Assembly: GCF_017355955.1 (NCBI RefSeq)
Contig: NZ_JAFFID010000001.1
Location: 186,001 to 250,000, forward strand
From: Sabulibacter ruber
GTDB lineage: Bacteria; Bacteroidota; Bacteroidia; Cytophagales; Hymenobacteraceae
Reading direction: 5' to 3'
Length of the DNA: 64,000 nucleotides
Shown here: in pieces, positions 17,637-25,494 of the stretch
How positions within the stretch are numbered: position 1 is the stretch's first letter
Layout: each line of letters starts with the position of its first letter
Made by a program: the position numbers and the translations under genes
The notes under the pieces: model-generated
Databases searched by the model: none
Told to the model about the DNA's origin: nothing
What the model saw: the letters and a program-made list of their open reading frames with translations, nothing else

Positions 17637-17775
17637 CAAGTTTGAGCGCAGCGGTAACTTGGAGTACAAATGACCGCCAGTTTGTAACTGGCGAAACACG
17701 TGACCAGGTATTGCACCAGGCCAGTTACAAACTGGCATCATAGGCAGCCACAAGTTACCGCTGCGCTCAAACTTG
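17637..17775. repeat. Nested inverted-repeat element, 139 bp
   Basis: Outer arms 17637-17661 and 17751-17775 are perfect 25-bp inverted copies. Inner arms 17676-17692 and 17720-17736 are perfect 17-bp inverted copies. Each arm is itself close to palindromic (CAAGTT...AACTTG and CCAGTT...AACTGG). The layout resembles a pair of REP-type sequences in inverted orientation. No coding capacity. Confidence 0.85.
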
Positions 17776-17806
17776 CGGCATGTCTGTGTATACCGGGCAT
17801 AAAGTT

Positions 17807-17842
17807 GTTTCCAGCCTGATTTCTCAAAAACAGGCTAGAAAT
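17807..17842. repeat. 36-nt hairpin repeat (copy 5)
   Basis: GTTTCCAGCCTGATTT and AAAACAGGCTAGAAAT pair with two mismatches. It is the second copy of the family in the same intergenic region. Confidence 0.65.
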
Positions 17843-17865
17843 GAATCCAAAAACAAAGGAATGTA

Positions 17866-17888
17866 GAGACAAGGCATTGCCTTGTCTC
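17866..17888. repeat. Short perfect palindrome GAGACAAGGCA-T-TGCCTTGTCTC
   Basis: An 11-1-11 inverted repeat. Similar 'GAGACAAGGC' palindromes are common interspersed elements in Bacteroidota and cyanobacterial genomes by general experience; I cannot count copies here. Confidence 0.7.
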
Positions 17889-17926
17889 CACGTTTGCAAC
17901 GGTATCTTCCAGGTGGTAATGCCCAC

Positions 17927-18031
17927 CGCTGGCGCGAGCTTCCAGCTCGTGCCTTCTCAAGGTGAATTAACCTTTACTGCAATGCCGGTTCAGGAATGCG
18001 TGCGGACACGAGCTGGAAGCTCGCGCCAGCG
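17927..18031. repeat. REPIN-like element: two inverted 25-bp REP-like arms, 105 bp
   Basis: Arms 17927-17951 and 18007-18031 are perfect 25-bp inverted copies. Each contains its own small hairpin (CGAGC-TTCCA-GCTCG). This is the geometry of REP doublets (REPINs) that are moved by RAYT transposases. No such transposase gene is in this window. Confidence 0.75.
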
Positions 18032-18075
18032 AAAGGAGTTTCTAAAAGAATAAATAATCACCTTTATAGTACCAC

Positions 18076-18111
18076 GTTTTCTGCCGGTTTTCCGTAGAAA
18101 CGGCCTAAAAC
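18076..18111. repeat. 36-nt hairpin repeat (copy 6)
   Basis: GTTTTCTGCCGGTTT and AAACGGCCTAAAAC pair imperfectly. It is third in this intergenic region and lies 94 bp upstream of the TreY-MalQ start, so it may be in the 5' leader of that transcript. Confidence 0.65.
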
Positions 18112-18204
18112 ACAACCTGTACGCTTCACTCATTGATATAAGAAGAACAAGAGGAAACAACTACAACCCTATTCCTATACCACCTCTACAAACAACATAA
18201 AACT

Positions 18205-21200
18205 ATGCATAACCCTGTCGCGACGTATCGCTTGCAGTTTCATAAGGAGTTTACCTTTCAGGACTTTGAGCGCATTATACCATATCTGCAGAAACTGGGG
18301 GTAAGCACCATCTATGCTTCGCCCATTTTTGAGGCTACTCCGGGTAGTACCCACGGGTATGATGGGGTGAATCCGCACCGTATCAACCCTGAGATTGGGA
18401 CCGAGGAAGAGCTGAAAACGCTGGCCGGGGCCTTGAAAGAGCAAGGGGTGAGCTGGCTGCAGGACATCGTGCCCAACCACATGGCCTTCCATCCCAACAA
18501 TCCCTGGCTCATGGATGTGCTGGAGAAAGGCCCTTTAAGCCAGTACCATAAATTCTTTGACATCGGCTGGACCAGCTCAGTGTACAACGGGCGCGTGATG
18601 GTACCGTTCCTGGGCGGCAAGCTGGAAGAAGTGATCCAGAACGGTGAGCTGAAAGTAGCCTTTGACGAGGAGCAGCAGCGGCTGGTGTTCAAATACTATG
18701 ACAGCGCCTATCCGCTGAACCTGAAATCCTATGAGACCATCCTGCGCGGAGAAGGCGAGCCCAACCAGGCCATCTCGCAGTTGCTGGACAAACTGGAGCA
18801 GATTCACCAGACCGAAGAGCCGGTTAGCCTGGCCTTGAAGTGGGAGGAGTTCCGTCAGCAATTGGTGTCTCTGATGAAGAACGACGTGGTGCAGGCATCG
18901 GTAGAGGCAAGCCTGCAGGCCATCAATGAGAAACCGGAGCGCGTGCAGCAGTTGGCCGAAGAGCAGGTGTACCAGCTGTGCCACTGGCAGGAAACCGATT
19001 ACCAAATCAACTTCCGGCGGTTCTTTACGGTGAACGGGCTCATCTGCCTCAACATCCAGGACCCCGACGTCTTCACTACCTACCACCAGTACATCAAGCA
19101 ACTGCAGGACGAGGGCGTTTTCCAGGGGCTGCGCATTGACCACGTAGACGGCTTGTATGACCCCACCGGGTACCTGCAGCAATTGCGCGAACTGGCCGGC
19201 GAGGAAACCTATATTGCCGTGGAGAAGATCCTGGAGCCCGGCGAACCCATGCCCAAGCAGTGGCCCATCCAGGGGAACACCGGCTATGATTTCCTGTCGT
19301 TTGTGAACAACCTGTTCACCTACAAACCCGGCCAGGAAGCCTTTGACCACCTGTACCACCAATTGGTGGGCGAGGGAGCCGAGGTGCAGGAGCAGATCCA
19401 TGAGAAGAAAGCCTACATCCTGAACGAGAACATGCGCGGCGAGCGCGAGAACCTGTACAGGTACTTCTTGGAGCAGCGCCTGGTAGACGAAGAGGTTTTG
19501 AGCAGCGTAGAGCCGGAAACCCTTAAAAGCGCCATTGGGGAGTTCCTGATCCAGTGCCCGGTGTACCGCTACTACGGAAACCAGATGCCGCTGGACGGCG
19601 AAGAGGCCGAGGCGGTACAGCTGATTTTTAACCGCATCAGGGAAAGTAAGCCGGAAATGGTAGGGGCCGTGGAGCTGTTGGAAAGAGCTTTGCTGGGCGC
19701 CGCCCCCGAGGGCGAAGACGACACCTACCTGGAACGGGCGCAGAAATTTTACCAGCGCCTGATGCAGTTCAGTGGACCGCTCATGGCCAAGGGGGTGGAA
19801 GACACCATCATGTACACCTTCAACCGCTTCATCGGGCACAATGAGGTGGGAGATTCGCCGGAGGCTTTCGGTACCAGCCCTGAGGAGTTCCACCAGATCA
19901 TGCAGGACCGCCAGGCCAACTGGCCGCTGTCTATGAACGGAACCTCTACCCATGACACCAAGCGCGGCGAAGACGTGCGGGCCCGCCTGAATGTGCTCAC
20001 CGAACTGGCCGAGGACTGGACCACCGCCGTGCAGGAGTGGCGTGAACTCAACGCCGACCTAAAGAAGAACGATGCGCCTACGGTAAACGACGAATACCTC
20101 ATCTACCAGACCCTGCTGGGCGCGTACCCTATGCCGGGCCAGGACGAAGATGACTTTGAGAACCGCGTGCAGGAGTACTTGCAGAAAGCGCTGCGCGAAG
20201 CCAAGATCAACTCCAACTGGACCACCCCTAACGAAGAATACGAAGCCGCAACCAAGGCTTTCGCCGTGAAGCTGCTGGACAAGAGCCGTCCGTTTTGGGC
20301 CAGTTTTGAGAAATTCAGAACTAAAACCACCGACTTCGGCATTGTGAACTCGCTGAGCCAGGTGCTGCTCAAGTTCACCGCGCCGGGCATTCCGGATGTG
20401 TACCAAGGCACCGAACTGTGGGACTTCAGTCTGGTAGACCCAGATAACCGCCGTCCGGTAGACTACGAGAAGCGTCAGGCCTGGCTAGAAGACCTGGACA
20501 GCACCGATCTTCGTCGCCTGGAAGCTCTTTGGGAAGACCTGTGGGAGAACCGCTATGATGCCCGCATCAAGCTTTGGCTTACCCGTACGCTCTTCACTGA
20601 GCGCAAGAACAACGCTGATCTTTTCGCCAAGGGCAAATACCTGCCGCTGGCCATAGAGGGCGAACACAAAGACCACGTGCTGGCCTTCGCGCGGCAGCAC
20701 CTGCGCACCTGGTACGTAGTGGCGGTGCCGTTGCACCTGGCAGCCCTAGCCAAGAAACAAGGCGTAGAAACCCTGCAGGACATTGACTGGAAAGACACCA
20801 AGGTGATTATTCCGGAAGATGCGCCCAAAGACTGGCAGGACACCTTCATCAAAAACGACGGCAACTACGCGCATGAACTGAGCGTGGCCGATCTGTTCGG
20901 GATTTTCCCGCTGGCCTTATTAAAACTTCAGGCGCAGAACGAGCGCGGCGCGGGTATCCTGTTGCACATCACCTCGTTGCCCTCGGCGTTCGGGATTGGC
21001 GACATGGGACCGGAGGCGCGTAAATTCGCTGATTTCCTGCAGGCCAGCAACCAGAAATATTGGCAGCTGTTGCCGCTCAACCCCATTGAGGCGGGGCAGG
21101 GCTACTCGCCGTACAGTTCCATCTCCAGCCGGGCGGGTAATCCATTGCTCATCAGTCCGGTGCTGCTGGCCAAAGAAGGCTTGCTGAACGAGGCAGACCT

Positions 21201-22437
21201 GAGCCAACATCATCTGCCGCAAACCGGCAACGTGGACTATGTGCAGGCTCAGCGCGTGAAAGATGAATTGCTGGAGCAAGCCTGGCAGACCTTCAAGTCC
21301 GGCGATTTCCCAACGCTGCAGCAGCAGTTCATTGACTATTGCGGCACCGAGGCAAGCTGGCTCCATGACTTCGCGTTGTATGTGCTCCTGAAAGAGCAGA
21401 ACGGCGGCAGCGCCTGGTTCCAGTGGGCCGAGGAATACAAGCAACGCGACCCTGCGGCCTTGGAGAAACTGGCCCAAGACAACGCCGATGCGGTAGACAA
21501 GATCAAGTGGGTGCAGTTCATCTTCAACAAACAGTGGAAACGCCTGCGCACGTACTGCAACAACCGCGGCATCCAGATGTTTGGCGACATGCCGTTCTAC
21601 ATCAGCTATGACAGCGTAGACGTGTGGGGCAACCGCGAGATCTTCGCCATTGATGAGGAAGGCCAGATGACGGGCGTGGCGGGTGTACCACCCGATGATT
21701 TCTCAGAAGATGGGCAGCTCTGGGGCATGCCGGTGTTCAAGTGGGATGTGCTTAAAGAGCAGGACTACAGCTGGTGGATCGGGCGTTTGCGCAAGAACAT
21801 GGAGCTGTTTGACCTGGTGCGTCTGGATCACTTCCGGGCCTTCGCCGATTTCTGGGAAGTACCCGCCGGCGAAACCACGGCCAAGCAAGGCGAGTGGAAA
21901 CTGGGACCGGGCGCCGATTTCTTCACCTTTGTGCAGAAGGAGCTGGGCAGCCTGCCGTTCATTGCCGAGGACCTGGGCGAGATCAATGATCTGGTGCTGA
22001 AACTGCGCGATGATTTCAACCTGCCGGGAATGAAGATCCTGCAGTTTGCGTGGGGCGATGAGATGCCGCAGAACGCCTATATGCCGCACAACTACGCCCG
22101 TAACTTCATCGCCTACACTGGTACCCACGACAATAACACCACCCTGGGTTGGTACCGCAACGAAGGCAAGGAGTACCACCAGCAGATTGAGCACTACGTG
22201 GGCCGCGAACTGAGCGAAGACGATATTTGGTGGGTTTTCGCCCGCCTGGCCTACGCCTCCGTAGCTAAAACGGCCATTCTGCCGCTGCAAGACGTGCTGG
22301 GCATTGACGAACTGGGCCGCATGAACACCCCCGGCAAAGGCGAAGGCAACTGGGGCTGGCGCTTGATGCCCGGTCAGATCAACAAGCAAACCGAGGATCA
22401 GTTGCGGGAATGGACGAAGTTGTATAACCGGGATTAA
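18205..22437 (+). CDS. TreY-MalQ fusion: malto-oligosyltrehalose synthase joined to 4-alpha-glucanotransferase
   Basis: A 1410-residue protein. Residues 1 to about 910 are a complete TreY (GH13_26), which isomerises the reducing-end bond of maltodextrins to the alpha,alpha-1,1 link; catalytic D312 ('LRIDHVDGL'), E340 ('AVEKILEP') and D584 ('STHDTKRGED') are present. From about residue 914 a complete MalQ (GH77) follows, opening with 'GAGILLHITSLPSAFGIGD' and with catalytic D1208 ('VRLDHFRAF'), E1255 ('IAEDLGE') and D1309 ('GTHDNNT'). No stop or frameshift lies between them. MalQ would rebuild long chains from the short ones left by TreZ, so joining the two activities makes sense. A terminator follows at 22462. 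Confidence 0.93.
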   Translation: MHNPVATYRLQFHKEFTFQDFERIIPYLQKLGVSTIYASPIFEATPGSTHGYDGVNPHRINPEIGTEEELKTLAGALKEQGVSWLQDIVPNHMAFHPNNPWLMDVLEKGPLSQYHKFFDIGWTSSVYNGRVMVPFLGGKLEEVIQNGELKVAFDEEQQRLVFKYYDSAYPLNLKSYETILRGEGEPNQAISQLLDKLEQIHQTEEPVSLALKWEEFRQQLVSLMKNDVVQASVEASLQAINEKPERVQQLAEEQVYQLCHWQETDYQINFRRFFTVNGLICLNIQDPDVFTTYHQYIKQLQDEGVFQGLRIDHVDGLYDPTGYLQQLRELAGEETYIAVEKILEPGEPMPKQWPIQGNTGYDFLSFVNNLFTYKPGQEAFDHLYHQLVGEGAEVQEQIHEKKAYILNENMRGERENLYRYFLEQRLVDEEVLSSVEPETLKSAIGEFLIQCPVYRYYGNQMPLDGEEAEAVQLIFNRIRESKPEMVGAVELLERALLGAAPEGEDDTYLERAQKFYQRLMQFSGPLMAKGVEDTIMYTFNRFIGHNEVGDSPEAFGTSPEEFHQIMQDRQANWPLSMNGTSTHDTKRGEDVRARLNVLTELAEDWTTAVQEWRELNADLKKNDAPTVNDEYLIYQTLLGAYPMPGQDEDDFENRVQEYLQKALREAKINSNWTTPNEEYEAATKAFAVKLLDKSRPFWASFEKFRTKTTDFGIVNSLSQVLLKFTAPGIPDVYQGTELWDFSLVDPDNRRPVDYEKRQAWLEDLDSTDLRRLEALWEDLWENRYDARIKLWLTRTLFTERKNNADLFAKGKYLPLAIEGEHKDHVLAFARQHLRTWYVVAVPLHLAALAKKQGVETLQDIDWKDTKVIIPEDAPKDWQDTFIKNDGNYAHELSVADLFGIFPLALLKLQAQNERGAGILLHITSLPSAFGIGDMGPEARKFADFLQASNQKYWQLLPLNPIEAGQGYSPYSSISSRAGNPLLISPVLLAKEGLLNEADLSQHHLPQTGNVDYVQAQRVKDELLEQAWQTFKSGDFPTLQQQFIDYCGTEASWLHDFALYVLLKEQNGGSAWFQWAEEYKQRDPAALEKLAQDNADAVDKIKWVQFIFNKQWKRLRTYCNNRGIQMFGDMPFYISYDSVDVWGNREIFAIDEEGQMTGVAGVPPDDFSEDGQLWGMPVFKWDVLKEQDYSWWIGRLRKNMELFDLVRLDHFRAFADFWEVPAGETTAKQGEWKLGPGADFFTFVQKELGSLPFIAEDLGEINDLVLKLRDDFNLPGMKILQFAWGDEMPQNAYMPHNYARNFIAYTGTHDNNTTLGWYRNEGKEYHQQIEHYVGRELSEDDIWWVFARLAYASVAKTAILPLQDVLGIDELGRMNTPGKGEGNWGWRLMPGQINKQTEDQLREWTKLYNRD
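20292..20327. repeat. 36-nt-class hairpin sequence inside the TreY coding region
   Basis: GTTTTGGGCCAGTTTT...CAGAACTAAAAC has the ends, length and partial pairing of the intergenic family. It encodes part of a normal TreY segment ('RPFWASFEKFRTK'), so it is not an obvious insertion. Coincidence is possible. Confidence 0.35.
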
Positions 22438-22461
22438 GCTTTTGATTAGTCTATAAAAAGT

Positions 22462-22495
22462 AAAGCCATGGGAGCGATGCTTCCATGGCTTTTTA
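22462..22495 (+). terminator. Intrinsic terminator of the TreY-MalQ gene
   Basis: AAAGCCATGGGAGC pairs with GCTTCCATGGCTTT with one mismatch, followed by a T-rich run. It starts 24 bp after the stop codon. Confidence 0.85.
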
Positions 22496-22529
22496 TATAT
22501 TTAACACTATAAACAAATCAGAACTTCAT

Positions 22530-23066
22530 ATGAACACTCCTAAAAACAACTTCTTACTGGTAGCAGTGCTTTTCCTGCTCACCCTCACCACTTCAGTCTT
22601 CGCGCAAGATGCTCCTAAACCGAAAGCTAGCCCGGCGCAAACGGCAACAGGAAAAGTAGGGGCCGCTAACATTTCTATTGCTTACAGCAGCCCATCAGTG
22701 AAAGGCCGTACCATTTGGGGTGGTCTGGTGCCGTATGGCAAAGCCTGGAGAGCAGGAGCCAACGAGGCTACTACCTTCACCACCGACAAAGACATTACCG
22801 TAGAGGGCAAAACCCTGAAGGCGGGCAAGTACAGCGTGTTCATGGTGCCTGGTGAGGCACAATGGCAAATCATCTTCAACTCACAGACCGGCCAGTGGGG
22901 CACCAACCGCGAGGGAGCCAACTTTGATCCGGCTAACAACGTGCTTACCGTGAACGTGAAGCCTAAGAAATCTGCCCAGATGAATGAAAGCCTGAAGTAC
23001 GCCATCAACAACAAAGGTTTCTCGCTGCTGTGGGAGAACCTGGAAGTGCCGGTAGCTATCAAGTAG
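22530..23066 (+). CDS. Exported DUF2911 protein
   Basis: About 178 residues from the ATG at 22530, chosen because it directly precedes a good signal peptide (hydrophobic 'FLLVAVLFLLTLTTSVFAQ'). The mature domain has the DUF2911 signature: 'ISIAYSSPSVKGRTIWGGLVPYG' split by short stretches, 'WRAGANEATTF', 'GKYSVFMVPGE' and 'WTIIFN'-like strand 'WQIIFNSQTGQWG'. Members are common in Bacteroidota and are periplasmic or outer-membrane-associated proteins of unknown function. It is a single gene between two terminators; nothing in the context indicates a pathway. Confidence 0.85.
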   Translation: MNTPKNNFLLVAVLFLLTLTTSVFAQDAPKPKASPAQTATGKVGAANISIAYSSPSVKGRTIWGGLVPYGKAWRAGANEATTFTTDKDITVEGKTLKAGKYSVFMVPGEAQWQIIFNSQTGQWGTNREGANFDPANNVLTVNVKPKKSAQMNESLKYAINNKGFSLLWENLEVPVAIK

Positions 23067-23086
23067 CCAGACTCTATCTTACACAG

Positions 23087-23120
23087 AAAAGCCTGCCCTA
23101 GATAATTGGGGCAGGCTTTT
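23087..23120. terminator. Bidirectional intrinsic terminator
   Basis: AAAAGCCTGCCC (23087-23098) pairs perfectly with GGGCAGGCTTTT (23109-23120). It separates the convergent DUF2911 gene and the NmrA-like gene. Confidence 0.88.
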
Positions 23121-23161
23121 CTGTTTTAGGGCAATTCTCGGGAAAGGAAGCTTGAAACAGA

Positions 23162-24013
23162 TTAAGCTCCCTGTAGGGCCTGCGACACCGCCTTGGAAAG
23201 GGGAGTGGTTGGCCGGCCTATTAAGCCAGAGAGTTGGTGGCTGTCATCGAATAAGTCGCCGGAAGAAGCAGACACATCCCAGCCGGCAATGGCGTGGGCG
23301 AAGCCTTCTGGTACTCCGAAACTGGCCAGTGCCGCGGCGTAATCTGCTTCCGGTAAGTTTTTGTAGGGAATGTCTTTGCCGGTCTGGCGGGAGATTTCGG
23401 CGGCCAGGTCCTGTAAGGTAAACGCTTCATCACCGGCCAGTTCGTAGACCTTGCCTTCGTGCCCGCTGGAGGTCAATACGGCCACGGCGGCTTCGGCGTA
23501 GTCTTCGCGGGTAGCGCCTGAGATTTTGCCTTCACCGGCACTGCCAATGAATGCACCTCCGGCCAAAGCTCCGCCAATAGAACCGGTGTAGTTCTCGGTG
23601 TACCAGCCGTTTCGCAGCAGGGTGTACGGGATGCCCGAGTCCTTTAGGGCAGCCTCGGTGGCCAGGTGCTCCTCGGCCAGACTAAGCGAGGAGGTATCGG
23701 CGTGCAGCAGGCTGGTGTACACAATGTGTTTAACGCCCGCTTTTTTAGCGGCGGCGATCACGTTCTGGTGCTGGGTAGCGCGTTGGCCTACCTCGCTGGA
23801 CGAGATGAGCAGCAGTGTGTCAATGCCGGGCAGAGCGGCCTCCAGGGTTTCTGGTTTGCTGTAATCGGCTTCCCGGGTTTCCACGCCCAGGTCAGACGCT
23901 TTCTGCGTATTGCGTACCAGCGCCACAATGTTGTGCTCTGTTCCTTTGGCTTTGAGTTTGCTTACCACAATGCGGCCCAGTTGGCCGGTAGCGGCTGAGA
24001 TTCCTATGTTCAT
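23162..24013 (-). CDS. NmrA-like NAD(P)H-binding protein, quinone oxidoreductase QorB type
   Basis: A 283-residue atypical short-chain dehydrogenase. It begins at once with the Rossmann motif 'GISAATGQLGRIV' (GxxGxxG variant, residues 4-16), followed by 'VALVRNTQKA' for the adenosine phosphate. 'KHIVYTSLLHAD' and 'YTLLRNGWYTENY' are diagnostic of the YtfG/QorB group, which reduces quinones with NADPH. It is cytoplasmic, with no signal peptide. Upstream, in the same orientation, is a small acidic protein gene, with a 36-nt-class hairpin between them. Confidence 0.8.
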   Translation of the reverse strand: MNIGISAATGQLGRIVVSKLKAKGTEHNIVALVRNTQKASDLGVETREADYSKPETLEAALPGIDTLLLISSSEVGQRATQHQNVIAAAKKAGVKHIVYTSLLHADTSSLSLAEEHLATEAALKDSGIPYTLLRNGWYTENYTGSIGGALAGGAFIGSAGEGKISGATREDYAEAAVAVLTSSGHEGKVYELAGDEAFTLQDLAAEISRQTGKDIPYKNLPEADYAAALASFGVPEGFAHAIAGWDVSASSGDLFDDSHQLSGLIGRPTTPLSKAVSQALQGA

Positions 24014-24029
24014 GCTGTGGTTCTTTAGT

Positions 24030-24065
24030 GTTTTAGGGTCGTTTTAGGATTTTGAGGCTGAAAAC
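24030..24065. repeat. 36-nt hairpin repeat (copy 7)
   Basis: GTTTTAGGGTCGTTTT and ATTTTGAGGCTGAAAAC pair partly; the ends and the 36-nt length are exact. It lies 17 bp upstream of the QorB-like start codon, so it would be in a promoter or leader, not at a 3' end of that gene. Confidence 0.55.
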
Positions 24066-24170
24066 AATTTCTTTTCCGCGGTAAGGTAGAGTTTTTACGG
24101 ATGAACCGCTCACCCGTACTGGTTTCACTCAGGAAAGCGGATACATTCAAACAAAGAGGCGCTAAAAAGA

Positions 24171-24225
24171 AAGTACCTAACTCACCGGCAGGGCAACGGT
24201 TGCTCCTGGGGTCAATTAGGTACTT
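24171..24225 (-). terminator. Likely terminator of the small hydrophilic protein gene
   Basis: AAGTACCTAA (24171-24180) and TTAGGTACTT (24216-24225) are a perfect 10-bp inverted repeat with a 35-nt loop. On the minus strand it is followed by TTTCTTTTT. The large loop makes it an unusual terminator. Confidence 0.5.
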
Positions 24226-24252
24226 CAAATAGTAGCCATTTACTAAAGCGGC

Positions 24253-24480
24253 TTATCTGTTCTCAGGCTCATTGGTGCGGCTTTTCAGATCATCCTCGTC
24301 CTGGCGGGATAGGAAGCCCTCATGCCCGGTGTTGCCCGATGAACCCGCATCGTAAGTAGACGTGGAGGCGCTGTTTCTCAGTTCTTCAGAATCTGGTTGG
24401 TACGTGGCATGCGGATCTGCCTCGCTTTTCTTGCCGGTGGTTGGGTTGGGGTCCTGGTTATTTTTATTTTCCTGTTCCAT
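24253..24480 (-). CDS. Small hydrophilic protein of unknown function
   Basis: 75 residues, ATG start at 24480, with no hydrophobic segment. The composition is extreme: rich in Asn, Asp, Glu, Ser, Thr and Pro, which suggests an intrinsically disordered, acidic protein. I see no named domain. Short disordered proteins of this kind are common as single genes in this order of bacteria and some respond to stress, but that is only general knowledge. The coding reading is supported by a consistent start, stop and a terminator-like repeat downstream, and by the absence of a better frame on either strand. Confidence 0.5.
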   Translation of the reverse strand: MEQENKNNQDPNPTTGKKSEADPHATYQPDSEELRNSASTSTYDAGSSGNTGHEGFLSRQDEDDLKSRTNEPENR

Positions 24481-24579
24481 GGTTCAAGTCGGTTTATTAT
24501 GTGTTTTCCTGAAAGGATTCTCTTTCTACGGCAGAGAAAGCCAGTAGTTAGGATTGCACGAAACCAACCGATCCAGCAA

Positions 24580-24633
24580 AAAGAAGAGGCCGGCGGAAGC
24601 GCCCTTGTGCGTGCTCCTGCCAGCCTCTTCTTT
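24580..24633 (-). terminator. Terminator of the beta-lactamase-fold hydrolase gene
   Basis: AAAGAAGAGGC (24580-24590) pairs perfectly with GCCTCTTCTTT (24623-24633), with an internal GGC/TGCC pairing and a larger loop. It lies 19 bp after the stop codon of the minus-strand gene ending at 24652. Confidence 0.8.
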
Positions 24634-24651
24634 ACTTGTGATTACCTATTC

Positions 24652-25419
24652 CTACAAAACGATTGTCTCGCCGTCCTGAGGAATGACAAGTTGCTCCCTG
24701 CTGATATTCTTTTCATCCGCCGCTTGCCTCAAGCTTGCCCGGGTGGTAAGGCAGTGGTCCAGGGCATCCATGTGTACCGCAATGACTTTGGCATTCCCGC
24801 TCTGGTGTATCAAGGCAATGGTTTGCGCTTCATCCATCAATATGGGGGTGGCTTCAAATCCCGGGAAAGCCGCGCCGCCCGAGTTGGTCACAATCACATC
24901 GGGCTGAAAGCGCTGGATGGTTTGCTCAATTTCTTCGGTCCAGATGCAGTCGCCTACAAGGTACACGGTGGGTTGGTTTTCAGCCTGTAATACAAAGCCG
25001 GAGACGGTTCCCATTCGCTTCAGGATCTCACCGCTGCCGTGTTGGCCACCCGTTCTGTGAATGGTAATGTTGAGCCAAACCGTGGAATCCTGTACCGTTT
25101 CGGTATTGGTGAAATGGGCATTCTGGAAGTAGGCTTCGTCTGCCGGTTGTTGGAACAGTTTGATGGATTTATCTAACACCTCACTAGCCACCGGATCAAA
25201 ATGGTCTGGGTGGGTATGCGTGACCAACACCGCTTCAATGCCTTGGGTTAGGTCTTCTACTGCCATGGGTAACTCCACAGTGGGGTTTCTCTCTTTCCCC
25301 ACGAACGGGTCCATCGCTCCCTTGGGCATAAACATAGGGTCTACTAATAGCCGATGGCCGGCATAATTCAAAACCAGGGTAGCGTTTCTGACTAACTGTA
25401 TGGTGGCGTTTGTTTCCAT
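24652..25419 (-). CDS. Metallo-beta-lactamase-fold hydrolase (UPF0173-like)
   Basis: 255 residues from the ATG at 25419; an in-frame TTG six codons upstream is less likely. The zinc-binding motif is 'VTHTHPDHFD' with H68, H70, D72 and H73. Other metal ligands follow in 'VYLVGDCIW' (Asp) and 'VIAVHMDALDH' (His). The early 'ATLVLNYAGHRLLVDPMF' is typical of the cytoplasmic 'L-ascorbate-6-phosphate lactonase-like' branch. The substrate is unknown. The AraC regulator gene lies 75 bp upstream on the same strand, so it may regulate or be co-transcribed with this gene. Confidence 0.78.
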   Translation of the reverse strand: METNATIQLVRNATLVLNYAGHRLLVDPMFMPKGAMDPFVGKERNPTVELPMAVEDLTQGIEAVLVTHTHPDHFDPVASEVLDKSIKLFQQPADEAYFQNAHFTNTETVQDSTVWLNITIHRTGGQHGSGEILKRMGTVSGFVLQAENQPTVYLVGDCIWTEEIEQTIQRFQPDVIVTNSGGAAFPGFEATPILMDEAQTIALIHQSGNAKVIAVHMDALDHCLTTRASLRQAADEKNISREQLVIPQDGETIVL

Positions 25420-25494
25420 TTGTTTCTTATGGTGCAATGTTGAACATCGGGCACAAAAGTAGAAGCAGGGGCGCAGCAGTTAGCTACCAAAAGG

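Noticed and set aside
24025..24228. Reverse open frame of 67 codons upstream of the QorB-like gene
   Set aside because: It crosses the terminator-like repeat at 24171-24225 and a 36-nt-class hairpin, and its composition does not look like a protein.
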